A DNA stretch of 64,000 nucleotides from positions 169,938,085 to 170,002,084 of the forward strand of contig CM041780.1 of NCBI GenBank assembly GCA_023374045.1, read 5' to 3'. How positions within the stretch are numbered: position 1 is the stretch's first letter; each line of letters begins with the position of its first letter. Below are positions 1 through 11,139 of this stretch, one piece after another. Under the pieces are notes generated by a model. That model was not told where the DNA came from and did no database searches. It saw only the letters and a program-made list of their open reading frames with translations. The stretch is from Limonium bicolor. Lineage: Eukaryota; Streptophyta; Magnoliopsida; Caryophyllales; Plumbaginaceae. The position numbers and the translations under genes were made by a program.

Positions 1-172
1 ACGGGTTTGCAACTGGATTATTGTTGAAAATTTATTTTCTAAGAAATGATTTTTTTGTGTTCTGAAATGCTTTGAACATTGATTGAAAAAAAAGAAAATT
101 CTGTCATAAAAAGACGGTTTCGTTTTGGTATGCACATAAATAGGTTTTGGAAAAGAAAGACGATGACCCTTT
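1..172 (+). repeat. LTR 3' part, truncated (family shared with 37.5-38.1 kb)
   Basis: The sequence matches 37,905-38,065 and 55,215-55,387 almost base for base. In those copies the LTR continues for about 70 more bases and ends in GGTGTCTA(CA). Here it stops at a run of T and meets the inverted copy that begins at 173. It looks like the distal part of a Ty3/gypsy-type LTR with TGTAGACACC/GGTGTCTACA ends. The window edge cuts its left side. No coding potential is credible; open frames here are incidental. Confidence 0.7.
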
Positions 173-385
173 TGTAGACACCAAAAATTCTCACCCCATA
201 AAGCAAATTTCGAAGTAATAAAAGAGGTCGTCGCCTTTCTTTTTCAAAACATATTAGCGTGCGTGCCATAACGAAACCGTCATTTTATAACTTTTTTTCA
301 AAGCATTTCATAAAAACACGATTTTCCAAAAAATGAATTTTCAAACAATAATCCGTTTTTAAACCCATTCATCTTGTTTTATTTA
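173..385 (-). repeat. Same LTR family, inverted copy beginning at its terminal TGTAGACACC
   Basis: Read on the minus strand, this segment repeats the features of 1-172 in the same order: an ATTATTGTTTGAAAA block, ATGCTTTGA, a GACGGTTTCGTT block and an AAAGAAAGGCGACGACC block. It then ends in GGTGAGAATTTTTGGTGTCTACA-type sequence at 173. It is more diverged (roughly 80% by eye) from 1-172 than the 38- and 55-kb copies are. Similarity fades after about 385. Confidence 0.65.
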
Positions 386-551
386 CTTATCTTATTATTT
401 ACATTCCATAATTTCATGCCATTAGATTAGCCTTTTTTTTTTTCATGTATACTTTCTTTTAAACTCGTAGCATTTTTAGAATAGTCATCCCAGTTCGGGC
501 TAAAAACTCTAGTATTATTTTCTCCCATGAAGATATTGATTTCCGACTCAG

Positions 552-625
552 CATAGCCGGTTAGCATACTCTCCATGTAATCCAGCGGTTCTAGGTTCAA
601 TTCCTAGCTAAAGTGTCTTTTTATT
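552..625 (+). repeat. tRNA-like sequence (possible SINE head)
   Basis: The segment has an A-box-like stretch (TAGCCGGTTAGCA) and, about 45 bases later, a perfect five-pair T-arm, CTAGG-TTCAATT-CCTAG, whose loop fits a Pol III B box. The anticodon arm and acceptor stem do not form convincingly, so this is not a working tRNA gene. A decayed tRNA or the tRNA-derived head of a SINE fits best. Confidence 0.45.
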
Positions 626-691
626 TATTTCCTCGTTTAGCTTGCAATACGACTTTTATTTTACTATCTACAGTTAAGAACCCAACGTTAT

Positions 692-760
692 TACAGCTCA
701 ACCGGTTAAGTGCATAGAAGGGGTGTGGGGAATACCGAGTTCGAATCTCAATAGTAGCAA
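692..760 (+). repeat. Second tRNA-like sequence (possible SINE head)
   Basis: AGCTCAACCGGTTAAGTG resembles a D-arm/A-box region and GAGTTCGAATCTC resembles a B box, spaced about as in a tRNA. The T stem is imperfect (three pairs). It lies only 67 bases after the first tRNA-like sequence, and a T-rich tract follows it. No target duplication or terminal poly(A) that would define a complete SINE was found. Confidence 0.45.
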
Positions 761-779
761 AAACCATTTTTTATCTACT

Positions 780-2520
780 GTATGGGCAGAAGTTTTTTTT
801 TTTATTTATCCCTCTTCTTCCCTGATGTTTGCACCGGTCCGCTTTCACCTTGGTAAAGCCAGTTTTTTTAAAAAAAAACAAGAGAGCATGGGCTTGATTG
901 CTCTGAATGCTCCTCGGTATTCAATAACCCCCTTGAAAACCCCATCTTGCCTGCATGCTTCGAGGGGAATCGGAATGGCTCGTCTTCAAATGGCCACCCG
1001 ACCATCTTCTTTTGCCCACTTCGAAGGCTCACCTCGATCGCGCTGTTCATCTGAGAACCTCCGCCTTCTCTTCAAACCTTCACCAGTCTACTGCCTAGTT
1101 GGGAATGGTCTCCATTGATCGACTCGTCTCCAAGCCAGAGAAGCGTAAGGCTAGTTTCACCTCCGGCGGTTCTGGTTCTACTCTCTCCCACTCGTTTCTG
1201 TCGCTCTTCTCCATTTCTTCATCTTCTTTATCCCTTCGTCGGAAATCACCTCCAGCACCACCGACGCTAACCCCATTTTATTCTCGATTGTTCGATTCTC
1301 TGTTTTTCACGCTCTCCCCCTTCATTTATCTCTCCACTCTTCATTTCACGTTCGCCGTTTCGCAAGCAGTGAAGAACAAGAACCACACCTGCTCTTCAAC
1401 TTCATTCACTTCAACCGGAAACATAACAGCTCTACACCTCCCTCCATTCTCATTCTGCTGTTCACGCCCAAACCGGCGACCCAGAAACTACATGCGCTGC
1501 GCTTGCTTCATCACTTCTCCGACGGTATTGAGTTGAGCTCCGACATCACAAATTAGAAGAGAACAAAATCCCACAGTCGAAGCTTATCTCCTCCACTGCC
1601 AAACCCATCCTTCACCAGTCTTCTACCCAGCTCGAATCGCTTCCGTCAATTGATGTATCTTCGAGAGGCGTAAGTGGTTAATTTCATCTCTTGCGGTTCT
1701 TATTCTACTCTTTTCCTCTCGTTTTCTGTCCCTCTTCTCGTTTTATGTCGATTTCTCCGCCAAGTGAACCTGAAAGGGGAATGGCGTGAGAAGTTACGCT
1801 TCATTGGAAGCAAATCAGATAATAGTGCCATGGACTCGAATCTCCGACAAGCGCAGTCATTAATCGACCCGATTCGAAGTTGTAGTTTGGCATAATCGGT
1901 GGCTGTTATTTTCCGGCAAGGTTATCTCGTAGATGGATGAATGTGGCTCTCGCATTATACGAATTTCCATCCCGCCGTAATCTCTATCCATTAGATTGCT
2001 AACGTCTTAAACTGGTTTGGCTATTCTGTGGTATTTCTTTGAGCTTATTACAGGAGCATCCGCCACTGTCCTCTTAAAACCCATTTTGCTTATAAATCCA
2101 TCATCATTTTTCTCTAGTCCGAATCATCCAGATGCTTGTCAAGCCTAAGCTGAAATGGTTTTATTCATGTACTGGCCTCGGTTCCCTCTTGGAACTGAAT
2201 TTCGGTTTGAACGTTTTTTTATGTAACATAACTTTGTTCGTTCGATTATCGTTAGCAACTAATTCGTTGGTTTGCCTTGTCCCGTTTTTAGTCTCTGTTT
2301 GCTTTGCAGGTGAATATTCGTCACCTCCACGGCAGATCATGTGTACTTGGTTTGGACTTTGAATTTCTGAAAGTCCTTAGCTCTGTTTTGAGTGCTTCTG
2401 TTCAACGCTACTCGACTGAAGTTAGTTCTCTGGTTCAAAAATGTTCGAAGTATCCACTTCTTCTTCTTGAGTGGTATCTCAGCTTTGTTCACTGTAGAAT
2501 CAGTATCCATTAGTACATAT
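780..2520 (+). other. Gene-fragment-like, possibly spliced region without a recognisable protein
   Basis: Composition changes here to C/T-rich, more GC-rich sequence, like a plant 5' UTR or first exon. GTAAG-type donor signals occur near 1,150 and 1,672 (GGCGTAAGT). Acceptor-like pyrimidine tracts end in CAG near 2,053 (TTACAG) and 2,309 (TTTGCAG). The longest open frame (1,099-1,536, serine/proline/leucine-rich) matches no family I know and is probably UTR-like. It could be a host non-coding transcript, a decayed gene, or a gene fragment captured by a transposon. Confidence 0.35.
1075..1745 (+). repeat. Internal duplication, about 140-bp copies 530 bp apart
   Basis: Positions 1,075-1,215 and 1,608-1,745 align in order. 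Both contain a CCTTCACCAGTCT start, then a GAGAAGCGTAAGG / GAGAGGCGTAAGT donor-like site, a GCGGTTCT-TTCTACTCT block and a CTCGTTT-CTGTC-CTCTTCTC block. By eye about 75-80% of bases agree, so the duplication is old. It lies inside the gene-fragment-like region and duplicates the putative splice donor. Confidence 0.6.
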
Positions 2521-3756
2521 GCACCAGTACTTAATATGAGGCTTTGATTATGGATGAATAAATGTTTTTGTCTTCTGACTAACCTTCTGTATTTAAGTCG
2601 TTCACAGAAAACATATACACTACAGGATACATTGGCCGGTTCATACTATCTCCCCTGGGCCTCCTTGTTAATACCGTTTGTGCTTGGTCAATACTGACTG
2701 TATCATCTTCATTGCTCCTATTTTGTCAATAATATTTTCTTTCTGTAATCTAATGTGGTTATAATTTCCTATTGTGGTGTTTCCTCTCCTTTTACAGATT
2801 ATGTCCATGGTCTTCATTCTGGTATTTGATCCGTACCTAAATTATCTCAGTTTGCTTGCTGAATAAATTGAAAATGCTTTGTTGAAATCTGCCTAGCATC
2901 ATAGAAGGCATAATTTTGTTTAATCTCTGGATCATAGGCCGTCTTGTGATGTCTATTGGCTACTGCTCATTTGCTCTTTGGCGACTACTCCATTTGCTTT
3001 TGATTTATCTCTGTCTGTATACGTGGGTAATTAGCAGAAAAGGTCCCATGTTCAAAGCAATTTCCAGGTTTCTAAGTGTGCAATAGGGATAGATAGTTAG
3101 TTGCAGATCGAAGTTTATCTTAATCATCCTCGTAGATGATCTGATTAGTTTTCTTGACTTGAAAATGATAGCCGATTGTTGATTTGGTTTGCGCTTGGAA
3201 TGGGTTAACAATAGCAAAGCAGAAAAGAAGTTAGAAGTGTTGTATTTGGTCTGTCACACTAGCCACTTCCCTTTAGCTCGGTAATAATTTAGTGGCAGTT
3301 TGATGACCGGACAGGCGGCAGAAAATTTAAAATGTTTTGGCAATCTAAAGAGTAAAATCCACATCCTAGTCGACATATTCATGGCGAAGCAGTAGAAATT
3401 TATTGGGTCATCTTTGTACAGTTAGAACTGATTAGCAGTTTAGTATAAATCATTTATTTAAGACTCAAGTGTCTCTTAGGAAAGAATATGTGGAAGGAGA
3501 TGTGTAAATATGCAGAAATGAGTTCCGCCGTTTGGCAACTTAGTTTATTTGTTTGAGCTTAATAATTTTTTTTGGACTCTTTGCTCTCGGGTTAAAATCT
3601 CTACCGGTGTTTGAATAAGATCTCTGCTGGTTATTGATCACGTGGATTTGCTTCCTATATTCATCCATGCATTATACACGTACATGTTTTACTTTTAACT
3701 TCATTCTAGAATTCCAATTCATTTCCTTGTGTTTGATTATTATTACTAAGCCCTAG
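2521..3756. other. No recognisable feature
   Basis: AT-rich, intron-like sequence with several pyrimidine tracts. Both strands lack a credible open frame, and I see no terminal inverted repeat, LTR end or tandem array. It may be the downstream part of the gene-like region before the LTR-type sequence begins. Confidence 0.4.
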
Positions 3757-6700
3757 TTAATCATCCTTTAGGACCCTTGTCTGACATAAAAGTTTTGGAT
3801 GTATCATTGCTCCACACCTAACGGGTCTCTCATTCGTTTCGTGGGGCAATAATCTCCTATAACTTAAGAAAACACTCAAACCACCTTTATATGTATATAA
3901 GAACAAAAACTTCAAAAAACAAGCCCTTAAGGCTAATTTAGGAGGGTTTAGGATGTGAAACCACCACATGCCTAGCGGATCTCTCATCCGTTTTATGTGG
4001 GTGGAATCCTCCTTTCCCTTCACACACCCTTTAATCAAGAGTTAATAAATCAATAAATTGATCCATCTCACTTGTTAATATCTCACAAATCAGTCCAAAA
4101 ACAAATTTTCAGCCCAATCATCACTAAAGCCCAACAAACCAAGAAACCACTTCAAATCCACAAATAAAAAACCCAACTTCCCACACTTTGCCCCTAGCCC
4201 AAGTCAATAAGGCCCAAATCAAGCCCACAAATCAAAAGCCTACTTTGGCCCAAATCAAAAATCCAAAAATCAGTCCAAATTGAAAATCCCATCTTTGGCC
4301 TATTTCTAAAGACCTCATTCAAACCATTTCGAATCAAAGGCCCAAATCGAAATCAAAAGCCAATGAGGCCCAATCTTTGGCCCAACTCCAAATGAGGCCC
4401 AAGCTTTGGCCCAACTCCAAATAAGGTCCAATTTTCAACCCAACTTAACCCAAGCCCATTTCGAGGCCTAAGCCCAAACAAGGCCATCAAGCCCACTTGG
4501 CCCAAGCCCACTCGGCCCATCAAGCCCACTCGGTCTACCGAGCCCAATTTTGACCGAACATTGACTAATCCAACTTTGACCTTGACCCAATTTTACCCTG
4601 GTCCAACTTTGACCAGCCCAAGTTTGATATTGACACAACTTTGACTCGACCCCACTTTGACTCGGTCTAACTTTGACCGGTCCGTTTCCAACCCTGACCC
4701 AAATTCAATTCATATCTAATTCATTCCAATTCAATTCAAACCCAATTCATTCCGCCAAATTCAATTCAAATCCATATTCAATTCATCCAATTCAAACTCA
4801 ACTTGTAAATCCTGTTCAAATTTCAAACTCAAAAATCTCTCTCCTCAGATTTCAACAATCATTTTATTCAAACTTCATTAAGTTTTCAAAAGAAACCATT
4901 TTGTGGAATTTTAAAGGAAAAACTCTTCTCACATCACAGAAAACTCTTCTCAAACGCAGAAAGTTCTTCTCACATATACAGAAAGTTTTCTCCTAAAATC
5001 ATTTCTTAAAATCAGTGTTTCTTCATCGAGAATTCCGAACAACTTCACAAGTTTCCTAACTTAGTTTTCAAACCCAAAATAAATTGTTTTCGGGGAACAT
5101 AGGATGTTTAACACCTTCAAAGAACGTTTTCTTCCTGGTTAGACATTACTTGTTTCTCCTCCAAATAAAAATCCGAGGCGGGGCACTGGGGTCGTAATAT
5201 CCCTTGTCGCAGTCTGGATCTCTTTAGGCGGGGCATTAGGGTGACAAATCTCCCTTAATTGCAGCCTAGATTTTTACAAGGCGGGGTGCTAGGGATGTAA
5301 CTGCCTTCCTAGTTGCAGCCGGGATTTTAGAATCGTCTAACTCCCTTCGCTTGATTTCAAGGTTTTCGGTTTTTAACGTTTTAAAACCCGGGAGTTAGAG
5401 ACGTTATTAGGGTCTGACCGAGAACATCTCATTCATGGTGTTTCTCTCTAAATCATATTTTTCGACATAAATTCATTGCCCTATCTTTCGAGCCTCGGCA
5501 CTTACCATTAATTAAGTGTCGTGTTCGAGGGGGTACATAGGGTAATCCCTCGGGATTATCCGCCCTTTTACAACAAAAATGACTTTTCAGTTTTAAACTT
5601 TAAGGGAGACAATTTTGACAATCATTCCTCCAAACAACTCAACCCATCATCATCTCATTTCAAATCCCGAAATATCCCAAAACCTCAACTCTTTTCGAAC
5701 CTCGAACCCAAAAAACCCAGGATCTCTCCCAAATTCCAATTGCCTCACATACTCAAGTCATCATTCAAACTCCAATTCACCTTAAACTCAAATCCTCTTG
5801 CAAATTCTAGCTTCTCTCAAGCTTTCAAAGTCTCATAGGCCCGAGCGCCTCACAGACTCGAACACTTCGATCTCTCCACCATTTTAAGATTCAAACGTCT
5901 CACAGGCCCGAGCGCCTCATAGACTTCGATATCTCTTTTCACCAAACGTCTCACAGACCCGAGCGTCTCACAGACTAGCATCCAAACTCGAAACTTTTCG
6001 AAACTTCGAACCTTTCTAAATCTCGAACACCTCAAGTATCTTCAAGCTCCACAAACATCAAAACTCCCAAATCTCCAAAAAACCGTGAACTACGTAAGGT
6101 CTGATCTCAACGGGTGTTGAGTACGTAGGCAGCCCTAGGGTGCGACCCCAATTCCAATCAAAAAACCCTTTCCCACTCTAAGGTGTTCTCCATACCTCTC
6201 AAAACTTTCAAATCCCCTTGAAGCAAAAAACCCTCGACTTCTTCAACTCTCAAAATCAGACTCCTAATCTTTCATTCTATACTCATTTGAATTCACCGAT
6301 TCTTCTTCTTGGCGCTAGCTTGGCAGAAAAGCTCGCCTCATCCACTCTCTCTCGCTTCCCGTCCTAATCCTACCCTTGGCTTTTAAATGAATCTCTTTAA
6401 TAAGGTTTTGAAAGAAGGTAATCCCGACAATTGGAGACCGAGGTTTCCTCGGGCACCAATCCGAAGTCGCGGTCGTTGCCACTTCTAAGGGGTGTAACCC
6501 AGTGCGAACCCACAATAGATTCTCTGAAATGGCCAGATAAGTCCTATCCATAGGCAACAATCACAGAGTCAATTAACGGTTCCTAGAACCCTTCTCCTCC
6601 CTTCCTAGTTCCTTAGGTCAAACTAGGTGGCGACTCTAGTCAACTTTCGCCTTTAGGGCATAAGTCCGCGTGGAGCCCATCGAGAGCGGGTGTAGTGTAC

Positions 6701-6862
6701 ACTTGCACTCCCCTTCATGCTTTCTGGGAAAGATGGACGATTTAGTAGGTATTTGAGGGATGCCAGAATAACGGGTTCTCACCCCCCACAGAATGGCATT
6801 TTCTAGGACCTCGGCTTTTCAGTCAGATCATATTTATATAGACCCCCCTCATACCGAAAAAT
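3757..6862 (+). mobile_element. L1: Tat/Ogre-like LTR-retrotransposon sequence (LTR/UTR type)
   Basis: This non-coding block recurs in reverse, diverged and shorter, at 28,196-30,600. Shared landmarks in order are: a block with ACCTAACGGGTCTCTCATTCG; a GCCCAA-rich stretch (about 4,120-4,560); an AATTCAATTC-rich stretch (4,690-4,830); direct repeats with GAGCG-CTCACAGAC (5,835-5,985); the CTACGTAAGGTCTGATCTCAACG / TACGTAGGCAGCC motif (6,088-6,135); and CCGCGTGGAGCCCATCGAGAGCGGG near 6,670. The TACGTAGGCAGC and GTGGCGACTC motifs are ones I associate with plant Tat/Ogre LTRs. That family assignment is inference. There is no gag or pol here. Confidence 0.6.
5165..5335 (+). repeat. Three tandem units of about 57 bp (AGGCGGGGCA...GCAGCC)
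   Basis: AGGCGGGGCACTGGGG, AGGCGGGGCATTAGGG and AGGCGGGGTGCTAGGG each lead through a CCCTT-TTGCAGCC block to GGATTT/GATTTT. The units are diverged. They are absent from the inverted partner at 28.2-30.6 kb, which skips the equivalent of about 4,830-5,830. Confidence 0.75.
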
Positions 6863-6938
6863 CACCCTCCACACCTTTTATTTTATTTATTTTTCAGATT
6901 TTTGTTTTTATGGGGTGAGAATTTTTGGTGTCTATGGC
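6863..6938 (+). repeat. LTR terminal segment ending GGTGTCTA
   Basis: The stretch TTTTATTTTATTTATTTTTCAG ... GGGGTGAGAATTTTTGGTGTCTA is shared with the LTR ends at 38,070-38,138 and 55,383-55,441. The sequence to its left differs completely between here (Tat-like L1) and there. The same terminal about 60 bases is therefore attached to two different LTR bodies. A second, partial copy (GCACCAAAAATTCTCAC) lies in reverse at 6,990-7,007. Confidence 0.6.
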
Positions 6939-7104
6939 TCCCTTGATTCAATTTTGCAAACCTTTGCAGAATTGGATCAAGGTTGTCGGGGCACCAAAAA
7001 TTCTCACTACGGCTTTGTGGTGCATGAGGATGCGACCGCGAGGAAGATAATGTATGAATGCGGCGAGAGATGATATGATAACTGAATGCACGTGGAATTA
7101 TTAC

Positions 7105-7245
7105 GAGCCTCAACTGGACCTCTTGACATCCAAACCTAGGACTTATGACGAGCCTAGAATGCAACTGAAAGTACGAGGACTTAGAGAGCCTCAACTAGAC
7201 CTCTTGACATCTAGCTATAGGACTTATGACGAGGCTATAATACTT
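7105..7245 (+). repeat. 81-bp unit, 1.7 tandem copies
   Basis: A unit beginning GAGCCTCAACTGGACCTCTTG at 7,106 repeats from 7,187 as GAGCCTCAACTAGACCTCTTG, and both continue to AGGACTTATGACGAG. It directly precedes the 50-bp array. Confidence 0.75.
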
Positions 7246-7258
7246 TTGATTGTGTACC

Positions 7259-8384
7259 GTACTAGCAGCGTAATAGCTGCCTAGCGGGTGGATGTGAAAC
7301 GATCTTGCACTAGTAGCGTAATAGCTGCTGAAGGAAAAATTGCGGGGACCGCACTAGTAGCGTAATAGCTGCCTAGTGGAGAAAAAAGACTGGACTGCGC
7401 TAGTAGCGTAATAGCTGCCTAGCGGGTTATGAAATGAACGATCTCGCACTAGTAGCGTAATAGTTGCCTAGCGGGTTATGAATTGAACGATCTCACACTA
7501 GTAGCGTAATAGCTGCCTAGTGGAGGAGGAAAAAAGGCGGGACCGCACTAGTAGCGTAATAGCTGCCTAGCGGGTTATGAAATGAACGATCTCGCACTAG
7601 TAGCGTAATAGCGGCCTAGCGGGTGTAAAACAAAAGTGCGACCGCACTAGTAGTGCAATAGCTGCCTAGCGGGTGTAAAACGAAAAAGTGACTGCACTAG
7701 TAGCGCAATAGCTGCCTAGCGGGTGTAAAATGAAAAAGTGACCGCACTAGTAGCGCAATAGCTGCCTAGCGGGTGTAAAACAAAAGTGCGCCCGCACTAG
7801 TAGCGCAATAGCTGCCTAGCGGGTGTTAAAACGAAAAAACGACCGCACTAGTAGCGCAATAGCTACCTAGCGGGTGTAAAATGAAAAAGTGACCGCACTA
7901 GTAGCGCAATAGCTGCCAAGTGGGTGTAAAACAAAAGTGCGACCGCACTAGTAGCAATAGCTGCCTAGCGGGTGTGTAAAATGAAAAAGCGACCGCACTA
8001 GTAGGCGCAATAGCCGCCTAACGGGTGTAAAACGAAAAAACGACCGCACTAGTAGCGCAATAGCTGCCTAGCGGGTGTAAAACAAAAGTGTGACCGCACT
8101 AGTAGCGCAATAGCTGCCTAGCGAGTGTGTGAAACGAAAATACGACCGCACTAGTAGCGCAATAACTGTCTAGCGGGTGTAAAACAAAGTGCGACCACAT
8201 TAGTAGAGCAATAGCTGCCTAGCGGGTGTAAAATGTGAAAAAGTGATCGCACTAGTAGCGCAATAGCTGCCTAGCGGGTGTAAAACGAAAGTGCAACCGT
8301 ACTAGTAGCGCAATAGCTGCCTAGCGGGTGTGAAACGAAAATGTGACCGCACTAGTAGCGCAATAGCTGCCTAGCGGGTGTGAA
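7259..8384 (+). repeat. Satellite-like array, about 23 x ~50 bp
   Basis: The core GCACTAGTAGCGCAATAGC is followed by TGCCTAGCGGGTGTAAAACG and an A-rich, GTGACC-type linker. The first five or six units carry GCGTAATAGC; later ones carry GCGCAATAGC, so there is sub-family structure along the array. Unit length varies from about 43 to 53 bp through the linker. The array sits beside Tat-like sequence, a lineage whose 3' untranslated region is known to generate satellites. A single reversed partial unit sits far away at 23,819-23,858. Confidence 0.9.
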
Positions 8385-8745
8385 GATGCATTAGATAGTA
8401 AACAAATTTTGTGGGTATATGCGATGTGAGATGTTTAACAAATGTATTAATTGAATCAAACTCCCTGTTTGTGGGTGTAGGTTTTTGTGTGAGCAGATGG
8501 CTCTAGACTTACATCAAAACTTCAGGATGGCTCCGGTGGCTCCGGCATGGCTTCAAGGATCTGAGATGGCTCCAGTATGCATTGATGGCTCCGGTATGCA
8601 CTGATGGCTCCGGTATACACTAATGGCTCCGGTGTGACCACTGGTCTCGGCGTGGTTGGTGGGTTTGACATGGTTGGTGATTTTGTGACAGTTTGATGGG
8701 CTTTGATTTGCCTTGAAATTTTATAGGGTGGTTTGGTGGCTCTGA
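8385..8745 (+). repeat. GGCTCC-type short repeats and Tat-like flank up to the 5-bp target duplication
   Basis: Between about 8,526 and 8,637 a roughly 20-bp motif, GATGGCTCCGGTATGCACT, recurs about four times with variants, among further GGCTCC copies. The same motif class continues on the other side of the nested element at 23,390-23,815, so the two halves were contiguous before the insertion. Positions 8,741-8,745 are the left target-site copy TCTGA. Confidence 0.65.
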
Positions 8746-10308
8746 TGAAATACCCAAACCTAAGTATGCTAAGTAAACATCAAATCATGATGTACTAAGG
8801 CTAAAATATGCCTTAGAAAGATTGGTAGACAATTTCAACCAAGGAAAACACAAGAAAATGCCTTAAGGGCAATTAGGGCAAAAATGTGCTCTAAGCTTGG
8901 AGGGACTCGGGTGAGTACCCAAATATCATGGTAAGACCTTAGTAATATTCTAATGGTCATTTTAAATCAATTAGCAAAGAAAAACAAGCTTGAAAACAAG
9001 TTAAAACACAAATGTGCTTTAAGAAGTCTTAAAGCACATTTTTGAGAAATTGTCTTAGAATTGAGTTTTGAGTGGCTAAATGTCCATCATTACTCTTTAA
9101 TCAACATGTGTACTAATTATTATCACATTAGGAAGTCTAAATCAATGGGAAATCAAAAATTTCAGAAATATGTGCACTGATTAGTGAATAGTGCCAAATA
9201 GTGACTAGTTTGAGTTTTAATCAACTTAAGTCAATTAGTGGTCAACAAAGACCAAAAGTATCTTATTATTAAAGGGGGGAACGGTTTTTGAAGTGGTGAC
9301 TCACCACATGTGCTAGTAAGTAAGGAAAGGGATGGGAAAGTGAGTAAATTCACTATTTGCTTTTAAATGACAAATATCTTCTTATACCTTCTCTCTCTCC
9401 TCTCTTCTTCATTTCCACATTCACCATCGGTTTTACTACCTATTCCCCTCTCCAAAACCGTGAGAGCTCCATCCATGGTGCCTCCACCTTCAATTGCTCA
9501 CCAAATGTTCATCTTTGCTCCAAATCGAAAAGTAAGCATAGATTTCTCTTAGTTAGATCAAGGCCTTCATTCCTATCTTTTCCAATCCTTCAAAGCTCAA
9601 GTTTGGTGCCATGAGAAAACTCCATTGATGGAGGAAAATCAAGTTTGAAGAGCTCATTAGCTTCTCCATTCTCTTAAGGTAAAGAAAATGTAAGAAAAAC
9701 CATGTTTCCATCATTTCTTCTACATGGCTGAAAATTTCTTCTCATAGGGCTATGTTTTTATGCCTTGTTCTAGCTTGTTTTCTATTCTCCAAGGGCTAGA
9801 GGAGGTCCTTCTTGATTCATATCCAAGCCTACCTTAAGACTTCAAGGTAAAATATTCATTATAAGACCTTAAAACACATTTTTAACCTAGGTTTTTATTC
9901 CTTGAGGTTGGTGTATTGTTTAGTACTCATATGAGTCATTGAATATTGATTAGAACATTGGCAAGGGAATTTAAGTGGTGGTCGAGATTCATGCAAGAAG
10001 AAGGTCTAAGGAGGAAGTTAAGATAAGCTTGAGAAAACAAGGTAAAATGCTTACCTAATGGTGGTTTAAGTTTTAAGGGATGAGTTTAGGTGGATACCAA
10101 TGTGGCTTAGAGCTTACATTGTGTATTGGGTTATATAACCTAAGAAAAAGAACTTAAATAAGCTTGTGAACTTGTGACTAAGGAGCCAATGGGAATGAGT
10201 TAGTAATATAAGTTTAAGGTGGATTTAAGAGCATTATAACTACTATGAGATTGATGGGTGTATTTGCAGGTTGAAAGCTTTTATTGTGGGAAATTCAGTG
10301 TTTAAATT

Positions 10309-10380
10309 CATGTCATTTAAGGGCCTAAGAGCCATGTCATTTAAGGGCCTAAGAGCCATGTCATTTAAGAGCCTTAGTGC
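10309..10380 (+). repeat. 24-bp unit x 3 inside the LTR
   Basis: CATGTCATTTAAGGGCCTAA + GAGC occurs twice exactly and a third time with small changes (AGAGCCTTAGTGC). A degraded fourth start follows. The same triplet is at 20,180-20,251 in the 3' LTR, so it predates the insertion. Confidence 0.9.
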
Positions 10381-11139
10381 TATGCAATTTAAGATTATTG
10401 CACTATATTGAGTTATTATGAATGAGTTGATTTGGGTGAGAATTATGATGAGAAAAAGGTTTGATGTGTGTGAGATGATTGAATGAGAAAAACCATGCAT
10501 TTGGGCATGATAATATACTAGAGAAACTATGGCGAAATTTGAGTAGGAAACTAAGTGTTAAGGTGTTCTAAGGAGATTTATGACTAAGGATGTTCTAGTG
10601 ATCACTAAGGGTTGATTTGGTGAAAATGGATAAACCATGGAGTTCTTGAGTACTAGGAAGACCTAGGAATGTATAAGAGGGAGTAGGGGTTATAATGGTG
10701 AGTTTTATGCACCAAAACCATGGTTAAGGAAGCTAGGAAACTTGTACAAAGTTCGAAGGAAAAATAAGGTATAATGACTTATAAGGATGTAAGCGTGTGC
10801 TAGATTATATATGACCTTGAGAATTTTGAGTAAGGCAAATGGGTGTGCAAAATGATGCTTGAGGAGTAGTTGAGTGGTGGTAAAGAAACATAATGATTAG
10901 TTGAGGTCTTAGGCAAAGTCACAAGAGGGAAGTGTAAGGAATCAAGTGTTAAGTGTAAGAATTTTCGTAAGAAATTGAGTGCCAAGTTGGTGATTTTTGA
11001 GGTAGATTTAGTGCATGTTTTAAGGTGTTTAAACATGTAGGAAACATGTGGAAGATTGTGGATTGAGTGGGAAAAGATTGGGGTGAATTTGGAGTTCAAA
11101 ATGAGGAGAAAAGCACTTTGGAAAATAGGTTCTGCTGTG

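Noticed and set aside
723..1536. Open frames of 131 and 145 codons in the first 1.6 kb
   Set aside because: They are serine/leucine-rich products of C/T-rich DNA with no domain. The region also shows splice-like signals and an internal duplication that these frames ignore.
4353..4547. A 64-codon minus-strand frame rich in GLG and VGL words
   Set aside because: It is the translation of the GGCCCAA/TTGGGCC repeat tract in L1, not a gene.
7259..8384. CRISPR array
   Set aside because: Repeats are about 50 bp with variable linkers but no unique spacers, in a plant nuclear context. It is a tandem satellite.
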